Assembly: GCF_001938945.1 (NCBI RefSeq)
Contig: NZ_MKIO01000041.1
Coordinates: 1 to 64,000 of the forward strand
Length of the DNA: 64,000 nucleotides
From: Xaviernesmea rhizosphaerae
Lineage (GTDB): Bacteria > Pseudomonadota > Alphaproteobacteria > Rhizobiales > Rhizobiaceae
Direction of reading: 5' to 3'
This document shows positions 8,323 to 16,772 of the stretch, piece by piece; the first letter of the stretch is position 1; the number at the start of each line of letters is the position of its first letter. The position numbers were made by a program, and so were the translations under genes. The notes under the pieces are model-generated. The model searched no databases, had not been told where the DNA came from, and saw nothing but the letters and a program-made list of their open reading frames with translations.

Positions 8323-9570
8323 GTGACCTTGGCGGGTTCCAACGGCGAGCAGGCGGCGGCGCAGAATCGCGCGACGATTCTCGCGGCCATCTACCGCGGT
8401 GCGCCGATCTCACGCACCGAGCTGGCGCGCCAGTCGCGGCTGACCAAGCAGGGCGTGACCCGCATCGTCGACCGGCTTCTGGACGAGGGCCTGGTGACGG
8501 AGGCGCGTCGCCGCAGGGGCCTGCGCGGCCAGCCGGCCATCGAGCTGGAGATCGACCCGGACGGGGTCTATGCCATCGGCGCCAATATCGACCGTGATCA
8601 CCTGACCATCGTCGCCGTGGATGCGACGGGAACCGTGCGTGCGCGGCTGCACCATGAAGAGCGGTTCCTCATGCCGGAGCGCTTCATTGCGCTGATGGAG
8701 GACGCGCTGTCGAGCTTCCTGCGTCGCAAGGTGATCCGCGAGGAGCGGCTGGCCGGGATCGGTCTCGCCATTCCCGATTGGCTGGGCGAGGTGCCTGTCA
8801 TCGGCCGGCCCGACGCCTATGGCCGCTGGAGCGGCTTCGATGTGCGTGGGGCTTTGGGCAAGATCACGTCTCATCCCGTCTTCATCGACAACGACGCCAA
8901 TGCCGCAGCACTCGGCGAAATCGAATATGGCGTGGGCACGCAGATCCGCAGCTTCTTCTATATTCTCGTCAATGCCTGCCTGGGCGGCAGCCTTGTCATC
9001 GACGGCGTGCGCCACAAAGGGGCGAGCGGGCTCGGCGGGGAAATCGGCTGGCTGCCGGTGGTGATGGACGAGGGGCCGCTGGCGGGCCACAGCCGACCGC
9101 TGGGCGACATGTTCTCCCTGTTCATCCTCCTCGACCATCTCAGGGCGCATGGCGTGGCCATATCGACGCCGGCGGAGCTGGTAACGCTCACCGGGCCGGC
9201 GCGCGCCCTGGTCAGCGCCTGGCTGCGCCGGGTCAGCGCCAAGCTGGCGGAGGCGATCCTCGACATCGGCATGATCGTCGATCCCGATGGCATCGTCATC
9301 GGCGGACGGCTTCCTGTGCTGATGATCGATGAGCTGCTGCTCTATACCAATGAGGAAATGACGCGTCTGGGACGGCCGAGCCTGACCTTGCATCGTGCTG
9401 CCAGCTCGGACGATGCGGCGGCCCTCGGCGCTGCGGCAATGCCGCTCGCCCACCGTTTCGGCCTACCCACTGCCGAGCCTGCGCAGCGCGAGCGCGTGCC
9501 GCTGGCCAGCCCCGGCCGGCTGCCTCCCGCGGCGCTCATCACATCGTTTTCGGGAGAAGCCGCTCGATGA
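8323..9570 (+). CDS. ROK family transcriptional regulator
   Basis: A 415-residue protein with an N-terminal winged helix-turn-helix (residues about 18-70, SRTELARQSRLTKQGVTRIV) and a ROK sugar-kinase-like domain containing the DNDANAAALGE and GLGGEIGWLPV motifs. The usual CxCGxxGC zinc cluster of ROK repressors is absent. It starts with GTG at 8323, with TAAGGGG upstream. Placed just after the mannoside operon, it is the likely repressor of that operon, with a sugar as inducer. Its 3' end overlaps the 3' end of the second, convergent ROK gene by 32 bases. Confidence 0.9.
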   Translation: MTLAGSNGEQAAAQNRATILAAIYRGAPISRTELARQSRLTKQGVTRIVDRLLDEGLVTEARRRRGLRGQPAIELEIDPDGVYAIGANIDRDHLTIVAVDATGTVRARLHHEERFLMPERFIALMEDALSSFLRRKVIREERLAGIGLAIPDWLGEVPVIGRPDAYGRWSGFDVRGALGKITSHPVFIDNDANAAALGEIEYGVGTQIRSFFYILVNACLGGSLVIDGVRHKGASGLGGEIGWLPVVMDEGPLAGHSRPLGDMFSLFILLDHLRAHGVAISTPAELVTLTGPARALVSAWLRRVSAKLAEAILDIGMIVDPDGIVIGGRLPVLMIDELLLYTNEEMTRLGRPSLTLHRAASSDDAAALGAAAMPLAHRFGLPTAEPAQRERVPLASPGRLPPAALITSFSGEAAR

Positions 9571-10609
9571 AGGGCGCGCCGGCAGCACCCAGCGTCACGC
9601 CGCCGCCATCGCGCGTCGTCCTGCGAATGGGCGGGATCCAGGAAGCCGCGACGAAATAGGCCTCCTGCTTTTCCCGGTCGCGCGCGGCCTGGTCGATCAG
9701 CCGGTCGATCACATAGTCCGGAAGAGCTCCGCCGACCAGCACCGCGCCGGGCGAGACGAAGCCTGATATGGCGACAACGGCATCGAGCAGACGACCTGCC
9801 GCGCGGCCGATCCACGCTTCCAGCGCCGCCTCGCCCTCGGCCTCGGCCTGGCGATAGGCCGCAAGGCCGGCCACCTCGTTCAGGCTGGCGTGATTGCGCC
9901 CCGGCCGCATCGCGCCGATCTGCCCTGCGCGCCCATGCATGCCGCGAAAGACCTTGCCGCCGATGAACAGGCCGGCACGCACGGTCTCGTCGATCAGAAC
10001 CACCACCAGGCCACCCTCCGGCTCGCCAAGGCCGAAGAGCCGCTCGGCATTCACGACGGCTTCCGTGTCGGGCATGGAGAAAAGCGGCATGTCGCCAATC
10101 ATGCCGGCGATCACCGGCAGATCGACCGCGCAACCCGGCGCCAGCGCCACACCGAGGCCCAGCGGCGGCGTGGGGCTCTCGGTGGTCAGCGCCTCCAGCG
10201 CCTCGGCCAGTGCGTCTTGCGAAGGCGGCGTGGGCAGGCTGCGCGCCGCAACGATCTCGCCGCCGAGGCCGAGCAGTATGAGTTCCGCGCCGTCCGGCCG
10301 CAGGCTGAGGCCCAGCGCATGGGCGCCATCCGGCCTGAGTGCGAATTCCGCCGGGGTGTAGCGTCCCGCATCCACCCGCTTGCGTTCCAGAACCAGGCCA
10401 TCGGCCAGAAGCCGCTTCATGATCCCCGTGACAGCCGGTTCGGTGAGGCCGAGATGGGCGGAAAGCTCCTGCCGGGTCATGGCGCCATGGGCGCGCAGAA
10501 GCGCGAGCGCCGTCCGGCCATTGTGGTCGGCTATATCGCCCGGGCTGATGCCGGTTCCATCCCGCTCAGGCGCCGCGCGCGTGCGCGACAGCCGCCGACC
10601 CGTCTTCAT
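9539..10609 (-). CDS. ROK family transcriptional regulator (second copy)
   Basis: A protein of about 356 residues with an N-terminal helix-turn-helix (LLRAHGAMTRQELSAHLGLT) and a ROK-like domain (HGRAGQIGAM and GFVSPGAVLVGGALP). The zinc-cluster Cys residues are missing. The start is uncertain: 10609 has AGGAA just upstream, while in-frame ATGs at 10630 and 10693 would add 7 or 28 residues. It is divergent from eutB across a structured intergenic region, so it could regulate either the mannoside or the ethanolamine genes. Confidence 0.85.
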   Translation of the reverse strand: MKTGRRLSRTRAAPERDGTGISPGDIADHNGRTALALLRAHGAMTRQELSAHLGLTEPAVTGIMKRLLADGLVLERKRVDAGRYTPAEFALRPDGAHALGLSLRPDGAELILLGLGGEIVAARSLPTPPSQDALAEALEALTTESPTPPLGLGVALAPGCAVDLPVIAGMIGDMPLFSMPDTEAVVNAERLFGLGEPEGGLVVVLIDETVRAGLFIGGKVFRGMHGRAGQIGAMRPGRNHASLNEVAGLAAYRQAEAEGEAALEAWIGRAAGRLLDAVVAISGFVSPGAVLVGGALPDYVIDRLIDQAARDREKQEAYFVAASWIPPIRRTTRDGGGVTLGAAGAPFIERLLPKTM

Positions 10610-10835
10610 CCGTTCCTGTTCTGCAACCATCCGCTCGATCCGGCCTCCCTGCCGGTCCGTTCGATCGAATGGTCGGCCTTTGCCGGCTAGCATAGACGCA
10701 TCATCAGGGGTTGAAAACGATTCCCTTGCCGCTGTGGGCCATCGATCCCGGATATCTGCCGTCGGCGCGTGCACATCGCCGACGGATGTGTGCTGCGCTG
10801 CCTCAAGCATAGGCAAAGCGCAGCAAAATCCGCAG

Positions 10836-10860
10836 CGGACGGGGATATCCGTCTGTTTTT
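10836..10860 (+). terminator. Hairpin 3 with T5 tract in the eutB leader
   Basis: CGGACGG (10836-10842) pairs with CCGTCTG (10849-10855), one G-U pair, around a GGATAT loop and is followed by TTTTT. It has the form of an intrinsic terminator located about 160 bases before eutB, so it could end a short upstream RNA or act as an attenuator. Confidence 0.5.
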
Positions 10861-10963
10861 GATGAACTCCTTGCGGAAAGAGGCTATCCTTCCCGCCACA
10901 TGTCTTTCGCAGGAACAGGCGTCTGCCGCACGGTCGTCTGTCGCGCAATTTGGTGTCACATCG

Positions 10964-11000
10964 GCCCTGACGGCACCGCTTGCGTGCCGTTAGGGCTTTT
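10964..11000 (+). terminator. Terminator-like hairpin immediately before eutB
   Basis: GCCCTGACGGCAC (10964-10976) pairs with GTGCCGTTAGGGC (10984-10996) with a single mismatch around a seven-base loop, followed by TTTT. It ends only 18 bases before the GTG start of eutB, so if transcription begins upstream it must be read through for eutB expression. This placement suggests attenuation. Confidence 0.6.
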
Positions 11001-11018
11001 CAGGCGTGAGGATCGCAG

Positions 11019-12437
11019 GTGGAAAAACAGGCAGAGACAGGCCGCCAGGGCTTTCGCGCGCGGGTTGGCAACGAGACGCATGTCTTCGACGATCTGAAGA
11101 CGCTGATGGCCTACGCCTCGCCGCGCCGCTCGGGCGACGAACTGGCCGGTGTGGCGGCGGAAAGCGCGGAGCGGCGGGTGGCAGCACGCTACGCCCTTGC
11201 CGATCTGCCGCTGAAGCATTTTCTCGACGAGGCGCTGGTTCCTTACGAAACCGATGAGGTAACCCGGCTGATCCAGGATAGCCACGACTCGGAGGCCTTC
11301 GCGCCCGTTTCTTCGATGACCGTCGGGGCCTTTCGCGACTGGCTGCTCTCGTGGGAGGCCGATGCGCCGACGCTGACGCGGCTCGCCCCCGGCCTGACGC
11401 CAGAAATGGTGGCGGCCGTTTCCAAGCTCTGCCGCAATGGCGACCTGATCCAGATTGCCGCCAAGACCCGCGTCGTCACCGGCTTCCGTTCGACCATCGG
11501 CCTGGAAGGGCGGCTGTCCGCCCGGCTGCAGCCGAACCATCCGACGGATGACCCGGTCGCCATCGCCGCCGCGACGCTGGATGGCCTGCTGTTCGGCATG
11601 GGCGATGCGGTGATCGGCATCAATCCGGCGACCGACAATGTCGACGCCTGCATCCGCCTTCTCACCATGCTGGAGGATCTCCGGCTGCGCTTCGACATTC
11701 CCACGCAATCCTGCGTGCTCTCGCATGTGACGACGTCGATCGAGGCCATCGAACGCGGCGCGCCGCTCGACCTCGTCTTCCAGTCGATTGCCGGCACGGA
11801 GGCTGCCAATGCCGGCTTCGGCGTGACGCTGGCGCTCCTGAAAGAATCGCAGGAAGCGGCGCTGTCGCTCAAGCGCGGCACGGTCGGGCAGAACGTGATG
11901 TATTTCGAGACCGGCCAGGGTGCTGCGCTCTCGGCCGATGCCCATCACGGCCTTGACCAGCAGACGGTGGAAACCCGCGCCTATGCCGTTGCCCGCGCCT
12001 TCGATCCTTTGCTGGTCAACACGGTCGTCGGCTTCATCGGGCCGGAATATCTCTATGATGCCAAGGAGATCACCCGCGCGGGGCTCGAAGACCATTTCTG
12101 CGCCAAGCTGCTCGGCGTGCCCATGGGCTGCGACGTCTGTTATACCAACCATGCCGAGGCCGATCAGGACGACATGGACAATCTTGCGCTTCTTCTCGGC
12201 AATGCCGGGGTCACCTTCCTGATCGGCGTGCCCGGGGCTGACGACATCATGCTGAATTATCAAAGCCTGTCGCATCATGACATCGTGCGCGTGCGCCACC
12301 TGCTCGGCCGTCGCCCGGCACCGGAATTCGAGGACTGGCTGGTCAAGATGAGCCTGATGGACGCCGCCGGCCGCCTGCCGCCGCTTCTGCCGCAGGCGGC
12401 GCCGGTCACGCGTCTTCTCCAGGCGGGAGCCTTGTGA
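11019..12437 (+). CDS. eutB: Ethanolamine ammonia-lyase large subunit
   Basis: A 472-residue catalytic subunit of the adenosylcobalamin-dependent enzyme that converts ethanolamine to acetaldehyde and ammonia. Conserved family stretches include TVGAFRDWLLSWEADAPTLTRLAPGLTPEM near residue 100, GDAVIGINPATDN near 195, QSIAGTEAANAGFGV and GCDVCYTNHAEADQDDMDN. It starts with GTG at 11019 and its stop overlaps the ATG of eutC (TGATG). No microcompartment shell genes are nearby, as is usual in Alphaproteobacteria, so the acetaldehyde must be handled by enzymes elsewhere. Confidence 0.96.
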   Translation: MEKQAETGRQGFRARVGNETHVFDDLKTLMAYASPRRSGDELAGVAAESAERRVAARYALADLPLKHFLDEALVPYETDEVTRLIQDSHDSEAFAPVSSMTVGAFRDWLLSWEADAPTLTRLAPGLTPEMVAAVSKLCRNGDLIQIAAKTRVVTGFRSTIGLEGRLSARLQPNHPTDDPVAIAAATLDGLLFGMGDAVIGINPATDNVDACIRLLTMLEDLRLRFDIPTQSCVLSHVTTSIEAIERGAPLDLVFQSIAGTEAANAGFGVTLALLKESQEAALSLKRGTVGQNVMYFETGQGAALSADAHHGLDQQTVETRAYAVARAFDPLLVNTVVGFIGPEYLYDAKEITRAGLEDHFCAKLLGVPMGCDVCYTNHAEADQDDMDNLALLLGNAGVTFLIGVPGADDIMLNYQSLSHHDIVRVRHLLGRRPAPEFEDWLVKMSLMDAAGRLPPLLPQAAPVTRLLQAGAL

Positions 12438-13195
12438 TGACGGCAACAAGCGATCCCTTCGAGCGGTTGCGCCGCCTCACCCGCGCCCGTGTTGCGCTTG
12501 GCCGCGCCGGAGACGGGCTTCCGACCGAGGCGCTGCTGGCCTTCCAGATGGCCCATGCCAAGGCACGCGATGCCGTGCACGGCCATGTCGATTTCGACGC
12601 GGTCGCCGAAGCCCTCGCGCCGCTGGAAAGCCTGCGGGTCAAAAGCGGCGCGGCGGATCGCGCCATCTATCTGCGCCGGCCTGACCTTGGCCGGCGTCTC
12701 TCTGCCGGGACGGACAGCCTGCCGGCAGGGCCGGTGGATCTTGCCATTGTCGTTGCAGACGGCCTCTCCTCGGTCGCGGTGGAGCAGCACGCGGCCGCGG
12801 TCGTCACCCGGCTTGCCCGCCTCCTGCCGGATCTGTCGCTCGGGCCGATCGTTCTGGCGGAGCAGGCGCGCGTGGCCATCGGCGACGACATCGGCGCGCG
12901 GATGCGGGCCGGCATGGTGCTGGTGCTGATCGGCGAACGGCCGGGGCTCTCCTCGGCGGATTCGCTGGGCGCCTATCTCACCTTCGCGCCCGAGGTGGGC
13001 ATGCGCGACAGCGCGCGCAACTGCGTCTCCAACATTCACGACCACGGCCTGCTGCCGGCCGCCGCCGCCGACAAGCTTGCCTGGCTGATCCGCGAGGCGC
13101 TGCGGCTGAAGCTGACGGGTGTGGGCCTCAAAGAGGCCGCACCCGGCGCGCTACTGGCCGACGTGGCGGGCGGGCCGATGCTGGATCACGATTGA
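12437..13195 (+). CDS. eutC: Ethanolamine ammonia-lyase small subunit
   Basis: A 252-residue small subunit that completes ethanolamine ammonia-lyase and helps bind adenosylcobalamin. Conserved segments are LLAFQMAHAKARDAVH near residue 35, DLAIVVADGLSSVAVEQHA, IGERPGLSSADSLGAYLTF and RNCVSNIHDHGL. ATG at 12437 overlaps the eutB stop by one base and is preceded by GGCGGGAG; a GTG one codon earlier is an alternative. Length is slightly short of enteric EutC, mainly through a shorter N-terminus. Confidence 0.96.
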   Translation: MTATSDPFERLRRLTRARVALGRAGDGLPTEALLAFQMAHAKARDAVHGHVDFDAVAEALAPLESLRVKSGAADRAIYLRRPDLGRRLSAGTDSLPAGPVDLAIVVADGLSSVAVEQHAAAVVTRLARLLPDLSLGPIVLAEQARVAIGDDIGARMRAGMVLVLIGERPGLSSADSLGAYLTFAPEVGMRDSARNCVSNIHDHGLLPAAAADKLAWLIREALRLKLTGVGLKEAAPGALLADVAGGPMLDHD

Positions 13196-13219
13196 GCGCA
13201 AGGAGCATGGACAGAGAAA

Positions 13220-13299
13220 CGGGGCGCCGGTCGTGCCCCGGTTGCTTTCGTCTGCGCTCGATTGGAGCGTGGGGCTGAAAACCAGGATCTGCCCCGCGC
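13220..13299. terminator. Hairpins between convergent eutC and gntP
   Basis: CGGGGC (13220-13225) pairs with GCCCCG (13235-13240), and GCGTGGGGC (13267-13275) pairs with GCCCCGCGC (13291-13299) with one G-U pair, followed by TTCGTTTT. They lie between two converging genes and could serve as a bidirectional terminator. Confidence 0.5.
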
Positions 13300-13335
13300 T
13301 TCGTTTTCGTGTCTATCGCCCTGAGCGCTGAAGCA

Positions 13336-14688
13336 TCAGACGACCATCCCGAGAAGCAGGATGAAGACCAGCCCCATGACCGAGATAATCGTCTCCAGCG
13401 CGGTCCAGGTCTTGAACGTCTCGGCCACGGTCATGTTGAAATACTGCTTCACCAGCCAGAAGCCGGCATCGTTGACATGGCTCAGGATGACCGAGCCGGC
13501 ACCCGTCGCCAGCACGAGCAACTCGCGATTGACCCCCGGCACCAGCGAGACGACGGGCACGACGATGCCTGCGCCGGTAATGGTGGCCACGGTTGCCGAA
13601 CCGGTGGCGATGCGGATGACGGCCGCCACCAGCCAGGCGAGAACGATCGGCGAAAGCTGGGCCTGAACCGCCATCTTCCCAATAATATCGCCCACGCCGC
13701 TGGCAATCAGCATTTGCTTGAAGCCGCCGCCGGCGCCGACGATCAGGATGATCGAGGCGACAGGCGCGAGGCTGTCGTTCAACAGCCCCAGCATGCGCTC
13801 CCGCGTCAGGCCCACCGAGACGCCGAAGGTGTAGAAGCCAAGCAGCAGCGACAGGAGCAGCGCTGTGATCGGGTGGCCGATCAGGTCCATCCACACGCGG
13901 ATGACATGATGATCCGGCAGGGAAATATCGGCCAGCGCCTTCAGCAGCATGAGGAAGACAGGCAGAAGGATCGTCCCCATCGTCGCGCCGAAGCTCGGCA
14001 GATGCTCGGCCTCCCCCTCACGCACGAATTGCTGCATCAGCTCCGGCGAGGCCGTTCCGGGAATGTGGCGGGAGATGAAGGCCGCAAAGATCGGACCGGC
14101 GATCGCCGCCGTCGGCAGGCCAACGATCAGCCCGTAAAAGATCGTCTTGCCGATATCGGCGCCGAAGACGCTGATGGCAAGCAGGGGCCCGGGATGGGGC
14201 GGCACCAGGGCGTGGACCACCGAAAGCCCGGCCAACAGAGGCACGCCGACCTTGACGAGTGAAACGCCGGACCGGCGCGCAACAATATAGACCAGCGGCA
14301 CCAGGAGCACGAAGCCGATCTCGAAGAACAGGGGCAGGCCGACGAGGAAGGCCGCCAGCATCATCGCCCAATGCACGCGCTCGCGCCCGAAGGTGCGGAT
14401 CAGCGTCTGGGCAATCTGGTCCGCGCCGCCAGACTCGGCCATCAGCTTGCCGAGCATGGTGCCGAGCCCCAAGACTATGCCGACAAAGCCCAGCACATCG
14501 CCGAAGCCCGTCTGGAAAGATTTCATCACCGTTTCGGTGGCCATGCCCGATGTCAGGCCGAGAAAGCCCGCGGCAAGTGTAAGCGCAATAAAGGGATGCA
14601 CCTTGAAGCGGGTGATCAGGACGATGAGTCCGATAATGGTCACTGCCGCATCGAGAAGCAGATAGGCCTCCCGTGAAAATCCGAGCAT
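13336..14688 (-). CDS. gntP: GntP-family gluconate:H+ symporter
   Basis: A 450-residue integral membrane transporter with 12 or more hydrophobic segments. GntP family features include VALVPPHPGPLLAI-like VHALVPPHPGPLLAISVFG near residue 155 and GAGGGFKQMLIASGVGD near 325, and a C-terminal MTVAETFKTWTALETI segment. The start at 14688 has GGAGGATTTC upstream. With gluconokinase next door and a GntR-type operator in the 206-base gap between them (14781-14800), gluconate is the most likely substrate, though GntP members also carry other sugar acids. Confidence 0.93.
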   Translation of the reverse strand: MLGFSREAYLLLDAAVTIIGLIVLITRFKVHPFIALTLAAGFLGLTSGMATETVMKSFQTGFGDVLGFVGIVLGLGTMLGKLMAESGGADQIAQTLIRTFGRERVHWAMMLAAFLVGLPLFFEIGFVLLVPLVYIVARRSGVSLVKVGVPLLAGLSVVHALVPPHPGPLLAISVFGADIGKTIFYGLIVGLPTAAIAGPIFAAFISRHIPGTASPELMQQFVREGEAEHLPSFGATMGTILLPVFLMLLKALADISLPDHHVIRVWMDLIGHPITALLLSLLLGFYTFGVSVGLTRERMLGLLNDSLAPVASIILIVGAGGGFKQMLIASGVGDIIGKMAVQAQLSPIVLAWLVAAVIRIATGSATVATITGAGIVVPVVSLVPGVNRELLVLATGAGSVILSHVNDAGFWLVKQYFNMTVAETFKTWTALETIISVMGLVFILLLGMVV

Positions 14689-14780
14689 GAAATCCTCCCT
14701 CGATGACCGTCGTCGTAGATTGAACTTGGCGCAGCCGTCGCTTTCGTCAAAGCAAGCCGGTTAAATTGGTGCTGGATTGG

Positions 14781-14800
14781 CAAAGACAGCGCTATCTTTG
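14781..14800. promoter_or_regulatory. GntR-type operator upstream of gntP
   Basis: CAAAGACAGC-GCTATCTTTG is a 20-base palindrome with one mismatch, 92 bases upstream of the gntP start. Its core AGACAGCGCTATCT matches two other sites at 15473-15488 and 15699-15714. The pattern fits the operator known for LacI-family gluconate repressors. Confidence 0.75.
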
Positions 14801-14894
14801 CTAATCCAAATGAATGTCGTTGTGAACGAACAAAAGAGCCCGCTTCACAACTAACAAACGCAAAGACAGGTCCGTTCGCCGTCCGAAGGCGGCT

Positions 14895-15455
14895 TCAAAC
14901 CAATGCGCGCGCCGCGCTCATCGCTTCGGCTCCCTCCTGTGGGGTCTCCGCCAGCGCCTGCAGCCAGTTTTCCGTGTGGCGAACGATCGCGTCGATCGGC
15001 GCGGTGGCATCGACGGTCAGGACGGCGGGCTCGTCAGAAGGCCGCTCCAGCGCCGCAAACTGGCTGTCGATCAGGCTGGCCGGCATGAAGTGATCGGGAC
15101 GCGTGGCGACGCGCATGGCGGCGGCATCGCGGTCAAGATCGAGAAAGAGGAAGCCTATTCCGGGTCCGGCGCGGCGCAGGACGGTACGGTAACGTGCCTT
15201 GAGCGCCGAGCAGGCGAGAACCGGCAGGCCCCCCTGCCCGATCTCGGCCGTCATCAGCCCCGACAAGCGATCGAGCCAGCCGGCCCGGTCATCATCGGTC
15301 AGAGGCTGGCCGAGCGTCATCTTGCGCAGATTGGCTTCCGGATGGAAGGCATCGCCTTCGATGAGCCGCCCGCCGATCTGCTGCGCGACGGCTGCGGCCA
15401 CGCTGCTCTTGCCGCAGCCGGAAACCCCCATGACCACCAGACCCGATATCCTCAT
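14895..15455 (-). CDS. gntK: Gluconokinase
   Basis: A 186-residue kinase that phosphorylates gluconate to 6-phosphogluconate for the Entner-Doudoroff or pentose phosphate route. The P-loop GVSGCGKSS lies at residues 10-18, followed by EGDAFHPEANLRKMTLGQPLTDDDR and LACSALKARYRTVLR, all typical of the GntK family, and the length is normal. The start has GGGAGGAAAAA directly upstream, and an operator (15473-15488) sits 18 bases before it, so the gene is probably repressed by the product of 15756-16772. Confidence 0.95.
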   Translation of the reverse strand: MRISGLVVMGVSGCGKSSVAAAVAQQIGGRLIEGDAFHPEANLRKMTLGQPLTDDDRAGWLDRLSGLMTAEIGQGGLPVLACSALKARYRTVLRRAGPGIGFLFLDLDRDAAAMRVATRPDHFMPASLIDSQFAALERPSDEPAVLTVDATAPIDAIVRHTENWLQALAETPQEGAEAMSAARALV

Positions 15456-15472
15456 TTTTTCCTCCCACGCCA

Positions 15473-15488
15473 GAGATAGCGCTGTCTC
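15473..15488. promoter_or_regulatory. GntR-type operator upstream of gntK
   Basis: GAGATAGC-GCTGTCTC is a 16-base palindrome with one mismatch located 18 bases upstream of the gntK start codon, where bound repressor would block transcription or early elongation. It shares the core AGATAGCGCT with the other two sites in this regulon. Confidence 0.75.
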
Positions 15489-15700
15489 AAATCTACCGAG
15501 AAATGCCTCCGGTCAGCCTCCGCGACACGGGCGACCGCATCAAACCCTGCCAAAATTCGCTCTTGCGAAAACAGCCTTCCCTCCGGCCGTTTCCTCACCT
15601 CAGGCGCTGTGCGTGGCCTCCTTGACCAAGCCAAGCCTCAGCCGTCGATAGCGTGCGCCGGCGCCTCTTTGGCCAAATTTTCCGTGCATCCTCCGCACAA

Positions 15701-15712
15701 GATAGCGCTATC
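15701..15712. promoter_or_regulatory. GntR-type operator upstream of the LacI regulator
   Basis: GATAGCGCTATC is a perfect 12-base palindrome within AAGATAGCGCTATCCTT (15699-15715), 44 bases before the regulator start. It suggests autoregulation by the LacI-family repressor that also controls gntK and gntP. Confidence 0.75.
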
Positions 15713-15755
15713 CTTAACTCTGCGTGCTACACTGCGCAAGTGGGGGATCGACAGC

Positions 15756-16772
15756 ATGGCCAAAACACGAAACAGGGCAACGGGCTTACCGACGCTCGCC
15801 GAGGTCGCGGAGCGTGCAGGCGTTTCGCCGATCACCGCATCGCGCGCCTTGCGCTCGGTGCCGACGGTGGATCCGGATCTGGTCGATCGGGTGCGCCAGG
15901 CGGCGCGCAGCCTCGGCTATGTGCCAAACCCAGCGGCCCGCACGCTGGCCTCGGCGCGCAGCCGCACGGTAGTGGTCTTGATTCCGGCCCTGTCGAACCA
16001 TCTCTTCATCGAAATGTTCGAGGCGATCGAGACAGTGCTGCGCGCCCGCGGTTTTGAGCCGCTGCTTGGCCATTATCAATATGATGCGCTGGAAGAGGAG
16101 CGGCTGATCCGCACCTTCCTCACCTATCAGCCCTGCGGCCTGCTGCTAACCGGCTTCGACCAGACACCGGCAGCCACCCGGCTTCTGACCGATTGCGGCC
16201 TGCCGCGCGTGCATATGATGGAGCTGGGCGAGGAGACGGAGATACCCTCGGTTGGTTTCTCGCAGGATGAGGCCGGCACCGCCGTGGCCTGGCACCTGAT
16301 CTCGCGCGGCCGCCGACGCTTTGCCTTTCTGGGCGCGCAGCTCGACCGGCGGGTGCTGCAGCGACGCGATGGCTTTCAGCGCGCGCTGTTGGAAGCGGGC
16401 ATGCAGCCGGCAGTAGAGTTCCTGTCCCCGGACCCCTCCTCCATTGCGCTGGGATGCCAGCAATTCCGCAGCCTGCGGCGCGATTATCCCGATATCGATG
16501 CCATTTTCTTCTGCAATGACGATTTGGCCTTCGGCGCCTCCTTCGAGGCGGCGCGGATGGGCGTGCCTGTTCCCCGGCAGATTGCCTTTGTCGGCTTCAA
16601 CGACCTGCCGGGCGCAAACGAGCTTGTGCCGCGCCTGACCTCCGTGCGCACCCCGCGCGCAGAAATCGGCCGCGTCGCCGCGCGCCGGCTTCTGGCGCTG
16701 CTGGACGGGGAAACGCTGTCGCAACCCGCGCTCGACATCGGCTTCGAGCTGATGCCGCGCCAAAGCAGCTGA
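15756..16772 (+). CDS. gntR: LacI-family gluconate operon repressor
   Basis: A 338-residue repressor: N-terminal LacI helix-turn-helix (TLAEVAERAGVSPITASRAL, residues about 13-32) with the hinge NPAARTLASARSRTV, then a periplasmic-binding-protein-like sensor domain ending in the usual TSVRTPRAEIGRVAARRLL region. The start at 15756 follows GGGGGA; longer frames begin upstream of the operator and are unlikely. It is divergent from gntK. Three matching palindromes in front of it, gntK and gntP support the assignment as the gluconate repressor; the effector is inferred as gluconate or 6-phosphogluconate. Confidence 0.9.
   Translation: MAKTRNRATGLPTLAEVAERAGVSPITASRALRSVPTVDPDLVDRVRQAARSLGYVPNPAARTLASARSRTVVVLIPALSNHLFIEMFEAIETVLRARGFEPLLGHYQYDALEEERLIRTFLTYQPCGLLLTGFDQTPAATRLLTDCGLPRVHMMELGEETEIPSVGFSQDEAGTAVAWHLISRGRRRFAFLGAQLDRRVLQRRDGFQRALLEAGMQPAVEFLSPDPSSIALGCQQFRSLRRDYPDIDAIFFCNDDLAFGASFEAARMGVPVPRQIAFVGFNDLPGANELVPRLTSVRTPRAEIGRVAARRLLALLDGETLSQPALDIGFELMPRQSS

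Larger units (their letters stand above)
10610..11018 (+). ncRNA. Structured leader upstream of eutB (candidate regulatory RNA)
   Basis: This 409-base gap contains four consecutive hairpins reading towards eutB. Hairpin 1 (10759-10785) pairs CCGTCGGCG with CGCCGACGG. Hairpin 2 (10791-10825) has a 13-pair stem with a two-A bulge and seven-base loop. Hairpin 3 (10836-10855) has a GGATAT loop and is followed by TTTTT. Hairpin 4 (10964-11000) sits directly before the eutB start. Between 3 and 4 is a stretch with weak resemblance to cobalamin riboswitch segments (CCCGCCACATGT, CAGGAACAGG), but the core GGTGNAA box is not seen. Ethanolamine ammonia-lyase needs adenosylcobalamin, so a B12- or ethanolamine-responsive leader is plausible but unproven. 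Confidence 0.4.

Noticed and set aside
10861..10963. Cobalamin riboswitch in the eutB leader
   Set aside because: Only short pieces (CCCGCCACATGT, CAGGAACAGG) resemble the consensus; the conserved GGTGNAA region and proper spacing are missing, so I did not call it as such.
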